The translations under genes and the position numbers were made by a program. A stretch of 64,000 nucleotides of DNA, from contig NC_067196.1 of assembly GCF_000699445.3 (NCBI RefSeq), positions 35,732,616 through 35,796,615 of the forward strand. The letters are read 5' to 3'. Shown one piece after another: positions 58,901 through 64,000 of this stretch; the first letter of the stretch is position 1, and every line of letters starts with the position of its first letter. Source of the stretch: Schistosoma haematobium. Lineage: Eukaryota > Platyhelminthes > Trematoda > Strigeidida > Schistosomatidae. Below the pieces are notes generated by a model. It was not told where the DNA came from. It saw nothing but the letters and a program-made list of their open reading frames with translations, and searched no databases.

Positions 58901-61900
58901 CATCGACCACTTTGTGACCAAGTATTGAGACTGCTTAGCAGGACCTCCTTTACCTCACAGCTTGGGCTGCAATAGACCAAACCAATCATCAGCTCTCGTC
59001 CATTGCATTTCAAGCGGCAACTAACTAATTCACACGTCTCACTCTCATGGGGTACACTGTCGGTAATGGCAAATGGGATAGCATTCTTAATGAATAGAGC
59101 TACTCTCCCTCCCCAAAATATATTTGCGACTAGTTTATATATATATAATCAACTTAACACGTTTCATATAACGGCTTATTTGAAATGGGAATATGAGTGT
59201 TTCTGAGGGGTATATTTCATATAATTGTTTGTACAGATTAGACGTATAAAATGTAGTGTTGAGAAAGGCTTTCCAGCCAACTCTGTCTCACTAAGTGATT
59301 TAGCAATCGTACAGGTAGTTAAAGACAATCTAAAACGGGTAGCAAATAGATTAAGTGATCAAAAGACGTACATACATACACACATAAAAGGGGTCAAGGT
59401 TACTGGGACAAATATTTATGTACATGATGATTCGAGAAGTGCAAGGTAAATAACGTGAATCACCAAATGTATTAACATGGCAACACACTTTTGCTTCCAA
59501 TGCATTTTAAGAGAATCATGGTTTTGAAACAAAAATAAATAATTTAATAGTAAAAATAGTTATCTAGGCATGTAGTTTGGATAGAAAATAACAGCGCTTC
59601 TTATCAGACAAGAGTTGGATTGAGTCTTCTAAACTGGCAGGTCGATCAGTGTGGAAAATTTTGTGTTATGAAGTGATTTTTTAAGTTTACTTTTTGTTAC
59701 ATAGCTTATGCCGCGAAAATGTTTTACTGAACATCAGCGCTTCTTAGTTAGAAATAGATTAGGAACTTGATTTATTCATGATTTAAAAACAGTAGATATT
59801 ACTAACTTGCAAGATATAGCTATCACTCAGAGGTATGATTATAACTTTGGGTTTCTCCAATATTTATTTAGTGAATAGCTTTTTATTATATAAAAACGAG
59901 TGACCTTTTCACTTTCTGATAAGTAGCCTTATAACGACTTATTTTACATTAGTTTCAGGTCATCCAGAATAAAGTAGAGTATACCTCCACTTTATCAAAT
60001 AGCTTAATGGTGTTATTTATTTTATTTTACCTCAATGAAGGCTAAAGAAACGTATGACAGTGCTGTTGAAGAAGGGCACACAGCAATCTTGGCCGAACAG
60101 GATGAACATTGTGCTGATTTATTTAAAATGAACATCGGGAACATACCGCCAAATGGAAAGGTTGCTATAGTTCTACAATATGTTGGACTGATAGAAGGAA
60201 AAAACATGAAGACAGATACATCTAAGTTTAGCCACTCTGAAATTATCCTAACTTTGCCAAGCGTTATCAACCCGCGTTACTATCCAAAAGGTAAATAATT
60301 ATGTTTTGTTTAATTTCAATCCAGAAAAAAAGAATTCTGACGAGTTTGAGCAGTTTACGGAGCTTGTGCTTGTGAATTCTGTGCCCTACACAATAACATT
60401 TGAATCTGAACTTTGGATGCCGTCAAAAATTCTGGATGTCAAATCAACACATGATAGTTTCACTTGGAACTGTACAAACAATTCTAATCATGGCCTTGTA
60501 AGCTTCAGCATTTTTTGTTTTCTTAATGGTCTAAAGTTGTTCTTGTACATCGATTCTAGAGGTATCAAGTATTCTGTTTTTCATTGTTTTCATGACTCGC
60601 CTCCACTAAAGGTCATATGTTTACAGAAGTAATACTACTCATTCAGAGTGGTGGTCGTGTTTATTTTAATTCACCAGAATAGACTTGTTTGTCCTAAAAA
60701 TTTTAAGTTATTTTCCAATATTTTTATTATCTACTTTCGACTATGGGAATACAATTAAATTTGCTAAACATACTGTCTTGTATTACACATTCTCAAGGTG
60801 CCTCTTGTAGGCCTACCCTTTCTTGCTGAAAAAAATATGCGGGACACGCACAGTGGGCTTCTAGTTATTTCATAATCCTGAATTTACGATTTTATTGTGG
60901 CTCTTGACTTTCAAGTTTAGTTACGTTTTGCGCGAGACTAGTTTGGTCCTACATTTATCTTTAACAACTCATTCATGCATTGTAAGCATCAAGTCACTAA
61001 CGCATTGGTTGTAAAGTGGATGGCTGGTGTTTGTATATGCCGGTTTTGTTATCAGCGGATACCAAATAGTCTTCATCACTCAAAATAACTGTACTCGCCT
61101 AACTACTCTACTACTTGAAGTCAGTTTATAACACTACATACTAAGAAGCATTTATTATTCTATCATGCACAAATATTTCGGGTAATACAATTTGCAATAG
61201 TTAAAGAAATCAGAGATCTGCCGCAGGTTTGTGAGACAAAAAGGTTTCAATTTAGTTTGTTACATGTAATAACGTTCTATCCACATGATTTGTCTTGAAA
61301 CTCAAAAGATGAAATCAAAACTAGTCAGGAGATTTTTCACGCCGTCTTAACAGTGTGTTTGAGATTATATAATTCCTAAGTTTTGACACGGAATTAGCAC
61401 TATAATTTTGTTTTTTGAAATGAAACCGTTAACACAATTTTCTAATAACTTATTTTTTGAAGATGTCTTTAGTGTTTGATACGAGAAATGACATATTGGT
61501 TTAGTCCTTCATGGGATAACAATCTAAAACGTATTGAGTGATGGGAGCCAGTTGATTTACTTGTTGGTTTTCCATAGCATGAAAATAAGGACTTTACAGC
61601 CATTCCCCTCGGTCACTGGGACTATGGTATGGTGGTCAAACTATTTAACTCTTGATCACTACATCTCAAGCCCTGTCTGGGCGTTAAGGCAGTGTTGATA
61701 ATCGTCAAAACAATATGACTTGAAACCATGTTAATAAATCTGTAGTTGATTGGTAATTCACACGAATTAATTAATTTGATTCATGTTTTAGGTCAAACTT
61801 TCCTCTGAGTTTATACCAGATCATGATCTTCAAATGGTCCTAAGTCTTTCTGATCCACTTACATCTCTGGCATCTCTGGAATATGGTGATCCGAACCAGT

Positions 61901-62011
61901 CGTCTATATTGGCTATGAACTGTTTGATGGTACAGCTTTTGCCTGATATTCCTAATGTCGTCAGTTCTAAAGACATGCGATATGAGTTCGTGTTTTTAAT
62001 CGACCGTTCAG
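55720..62011 (+). CDS. VWA5A-like protein (VIT + VWA domains), 5' part
   Basis: Exons 55720-55989, 60041-60290, 60325-60497 and 61792-62011 join in phases 0, 1, 0 and then leave in phase 1 towards exons beyond the window; 304 codons are visible. Residues about 1-130 form a VIT domain (VPLKSVQIKCRV, EASFVFPL, YHFEAQIGDKKI, AKETYDSAVEEGHTA, NIGNIPPNGKVAI). The last exon ends FVFLIDRSG, the first strand and the start of the metal site (DxSxS) of a VWA domain. Order and spacing match vertebrate VWA5A. An in-frame TAA directly before the ATG fixes the start. Introns are 4051, 34 and 1294 nt; the first contains a CR1 LINE. Known members are cytoplasmic proteins of unclear role. Confidence 0.9.
56524..56751 (-). 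pseudogene. CR1-like ORF2 C-terminal end
   Basis: 75 codons with RLFHRNINEWNSLPQ and a final FKRKLDQLRD, the usual last block of this ORF2 type. The segment joining it to the RT is frameshifted. Confidence 0.7.
56937..57959 (-). pseudogene. CR1-like reverse transcriptase
   Basis: One frame interrupted by a TGA between VNSK and SSWETV (about 57424). Motifs are intact: YRPVSLTS, EKQHGFR, YIDFSKAFDKVPHN, SGVPQGTVLGS and YADDIKIW. It ends at another TGA at 56937. It keeps both catalytic motifs that the plus-strand copy has lost. Confidence 0.85.
58705..59110 (-). pseudogene. CR1-like endonuclease, truncated
   Basis: Reads ETCELVSCRLKCNGRELM, then NIGDFNTPMVGWE (GDFN motif) and LLDLILTHY. The N-terminal catalytic part is absent because of 5' truncation at about 59130. 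Confidence 0.75.
60041..60290 (+). CDS. VWA5A-like exon 2
   Basis: Begins AKETYDSAVEEGHTA after AATGAAG; 83 codons plus one base. Contains NIGNIPPNGKVAIVLQYV. The donor is GTAAAT. Confidence 0.9.
60291..60324 (+). other. 34-nt micro-intron of the VWA5A-like gene
   Basis: GTAAATAA...CAATCCAG, 34 nt, not a multiple of three and with an in-frame stop. Removing it joins phase 1 to phase 1 and keeps the protein reading across. Very short 5' introns are known in schistosomes. Confidence 0.8.
60325..60497 (+). CDS. VWA5A-like exon 3
   Basis: Two bases plus 57 codons (KKNSDEFEQFTELVLVN ... CTNNSNHGL) to a GTAAGC donor in phase 0. It links the VIT and VWA domains. Confidence 0.85.
60498..61791 (+). 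other. Intron 3 of the VWA5A-like gene
   Basis: 1294 nt. No exon or clear repeat was recognised. 61600-61700 is less AT-rich but unassigned. Confidence 0.5.
61792..62011 (+). CDS. VWA5A-like exon 4 (start of the VWA domain)
   Basis: 73 codons plus one base: VKLSSEFIPDHDLQMVL ... RYEFVFLIDRSG. The next exon, which should supply the Ser-Met of the metal site, is not in the window. Confidence 0.85.
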
Positions 62012-62253
62012 GTTCGTCATTTCACTTTTTTTATTCGTCCTACTGGATACAGTTTTGATGGTTTCTGATTAGCTCAGTATTTTGGTGACTTTTAACATCA
62101 AGGTCACATCTAAGCATCCACAATTATTTATTTATTTATTTGAACACAGACATTAGTACATGGGGGCACCAAATATATATGCACCACACAAAACAATGAG
62201 AATGGGAAGAGAAAAAAAGAAGAGCAATAACGACCAGATTAGTGTAAGGTAGT

Positions 62254-62290
62254 GTAATAATAATAATAATAATAATAATCATAATAATAG
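62254..62290. repeat. (AAT)n microsatellite
   Basis: AATAATAAT run with one interruption, in the 3' region of the LINE. Confidence 0.8.
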
Positions 62291-62332
62291 TAATGATGGG
62301 GGAAACGGAAAGGTACAATCAGAAGAAATCTT

Positions 62333-62779
62333 TCAGTTAAGGAAGATACAGCCACTTTTTATGAAGAAAGTAAATGAAGGTTTCAGCAGGATCGCCACTG
62401 GCTCCTGTTCTGAGCCATATCTGATAACGTCTCTAGCCACTGTGTCGCACCATCTCTCGGACCCCAACCAGGAAGTGGTGAAGGACCAACAGAAGCCAAC
62501 CCTTTGCAGCTTTCTTTCATACCCCGACACCATGTCATACACTGACCACCTCTGCTTTTTCCAACCAGTCCCAGCGTCGGCGAATAATGCACGACATGGA
62601 ATTCTGTGGGACGACATTCGTAAAACATGTCCTAGCCACCGAAGTCGATGTTTCAAGATTGTGACACCAATTGGATTATCGCCTCTGTGCCTGAACACAC
62701 GATGCTGAATCTCTGCATTACTGACATGGTGTTGCCACTGGATGTCAGCAATCCTTCGGAGACAACGATGATCAAACAC
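62333..62779 (-). pseudogene. RTE/SR2-like LINE C-terminal region
   Basis: 148 codons: FDHRCLRRIADIQWQHHVSN, KHRLRWLGHVLRM and a Trp/Cys-rich end. This is the final conserved block before the 3' UTR. A frameshift separates it from the previous part. Confidence 0.7.
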
Positions 62780-62803
62780 ATAGAGTCGTCTAACATTGTA
62801 AAC

Positions 62804-63100
62804 TCAGAGAGGCCAGGTTTCACAGGCATAGAGCAGAACTGCTCTCACCGATGCGTTGTAGATCCGACGTTTTACAGTCAGACTGACATCACGAATGCTC
62901 CAAAGATGGTCCAGATTGGCATGAGCCACTCTGGCTTTCACTATACGTGCATTGATCTCATCACTCACGCGACCACCAGCACTTATGCAGCTACCTAGAT
63001 ACACGAACTTCTCGACTACTTCTATCTGCTCACCACCCAGGATTAGAATCCTGACAGTCTTGTAGAAGTACTTTGGACTTCGAAGGTGCAAAGCACATAC
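62804..63100 (-). pseudogene. RTE/SR2-like LINE, post-RT region
   Basis: In another frame from the RT: EKFVYLGSCISAGGRVSDEI, then RIYNASVRAVLLYACETW, the standard continuation after the RT palm in RTE elements. Joined to the RT by a frameshift near 63060. Confidence 0.75.
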
Positions 63101-63839
63101 CGTACCTACGGACATAGATTGCCAACTGATTAAGTGTAAATTGCATGACTTGGACATTGTCGCACAGTGAGACAATATCATTCGCATACTCAAGGTCGAG
63201 AAGTCTTTCTCCAGGCAACAGATCCACACCACCACTACTTACATTCATCAGAGCTGTTTCCAGAATGTCATCGATGGCAAAGTTGAAGAGGAATGGTGAG
63301 ATTGAGCGACCCTGTCTAATCACACTGTTTGAAAGGGACAATGGAGAAAGGTGGTTGTATGCCCTCACTCTGCCTGAGGTGTTTGTATATAGGGCCTTTA
63401 GGATGTTAAGAAACTTCTCAGGCACACCCTTCTTCAATAGACAATCCCAGAGAACAGTCCTGTCCAACGAATCGAAGGCAGCTCTAATGTCAAGAAACAC
63501 TACGATTGTTGGCCTTTGATAAGTATGACGGTGTTCTAACATTTGGCGGAGGGTGAAGATATGATCAATGCATCCTCGACCAGAACGAAACCCAGCTTGC
63601 TCCTCGCGAGTCAATGTTTCTCGGGTTTTGAACAATCTTCGATGTATGACGGAAGCCAATAGCGTGGACGCAATCGGAAGTAGACTTATCCCCCGATAGT
63701 TGTTACAGGAACGACGTGAACCTTTTTTAAAGATGGGGACAACTATCGACTCATTCCATGACGCTGGTACACTCTCTAGTTCCCAGGCCTTTGTAAACAA
63801 CACAGTCAGTTCCTTAGCCAGAAAGTCATCGTTTTTCAC
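63030..63839 (-). pseudogene. RTE/SR2-like reverse transcriptase
   Basis: 269 codons: IVVPIFKKGSRRSCNNYRG, EEQAGFRSGRGC, FLDIRAAFDSLDR (motif A intact), SPFLFNFAID and, where FADD/YADD is expected, YANDIVSL, so a catalytic Asp is Asn. The open frame continues past a frameshift into 62804-63235. Confidence 0.85.
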
Positions 63840-64000
63840 GCCGATTTCTTCTCACTCCGATGGAACTTTTTAATCTAACAGTACATAAACGGCTGTTAAT
63901 GTGGATCCAATCGATTAGTGCTGTCTCAGCTCTAGGGCTTAGTGTGACACCAACGCCAGCAAGACCAGACGAAGATGCCACAGGATCCCCGGATAGACAC

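Larger units (their letters stand above)
56488..59130 (-). mobile_element. CR1-like LINE, 5' truncated, in VWA5A intron 1
   Basis: Minus strand: endonuclease remnant (58705-59110), linker, RT (57432-57959 and 56937-57416), C-terminal end (56524-56751, LPQHVVEAPFVDFFKRKLD). ORF1 and the start of the endonuclease are missing. It lies antisense to the host gene. Confidence 0.85.
62125..64000 (-). mobile_element. RTE/SR2-like LINE with internal deletion, runs off the window
   Basis: Minus strand. A piece of the endonuclease region (63840-64000, reading TLSPRAETALIDWI and INSRLCTVRL) is joined directly to the RT (from 63839), so the rest of the endonuclease and the linker are missing. The 3' end has (AAT)n at about 62254-62290 and TTTATTTATTT at about 62128. 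RT resembles the SR2 group of schistosomes. It sits in a VWA5A intron, antisense. Confidence 0.85.

Noticed and set aside
59237..59449. Possible extra VWA5A exon (acceptor TTTGTACAG, open frame, GTAAAT donor)
   Set aside because: It would leave phase 2 while the next exon needs phase 0, and the peptide shows no VIT similarity. Inclusion would break the protein.

Overview
The window looks like a piece of a blood-fluke (Schistosoma) nuclear genome; the species cannot be fixed from the sequence alone. It is very AT-rich, with short phase-consistent exons split by long introns. It also carries degenerate relatives of the tRNA-derived hammerhead-ribozyme SINEs (S-alpha type) known from schistosomes, together with CR1-like and RTE-like LINEs and a Ty3/gypsy LTR element. 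No prokaryotic features, rRNA genes or CRISPR arrays were seen.

Host genes. (1) About 11.0-30.9 kb, plus strand: a seven-exon gene whose splice phases all agree. It would encode about 419 aa of Tyr/Arg/Ser/Pro-rich sequence with a more ordered, charged segment near the C-terminus; I do not recognise the family. (2) About 34.9-37.75 kb, minus strand: a small three-exon gene whose product (about 112 aa) carries the HFSDG and GEKL...GISSPKY signatures of the FAM177 family. (3) 55.7 kb to beyond 62.0 kb, plus strand: the 5' part of a VWA5A-like gene (VIT domain plus the start of a VWA domain). It has a 34-nt micro-intron and runs out of the window.

Mobile DNA. 0-37 kb is peppered with small non-autonomous repeats: hammerhead SINEs of two families (A and B), other tRNA-like SINEs, a terminal-inverted-repeat MITE family (three copies), and two copies of a roughly 450-bp solo-LTR-like element. 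38.2-41.0 kb is a degenerate RTE-like LINE split by one of these solo-LTR-like elements. 42.4-47.7 kb is a full-length, minus-strand Ty3/gypsy element with two 321-bp LTRs differing at about 2 positions, a perfect 4-bp target duplication, an intact gag and a pol interrupted by one nonsense codon. 51.6-55.3 kb (plus) and 56.5-59.1 kb (minus) are CR1-like LINEs around VWA5A exon 1. 62.1-64.0 kb (minus) is an internally deleted RTE/SR2-like LINE in a later VWA5A intron.

Most striking are the repeated fold-back (inverted) arrangements of the hammerhead SINEs. At least six loci in 34 kb show them, and every ribozyme core that can be read has lost a conserved residue, different ones in different copies. 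A separate hammerhead-like motif of the minimal Penelope-type layout sits in the loop of another inverted repeat near 35.6 kb.
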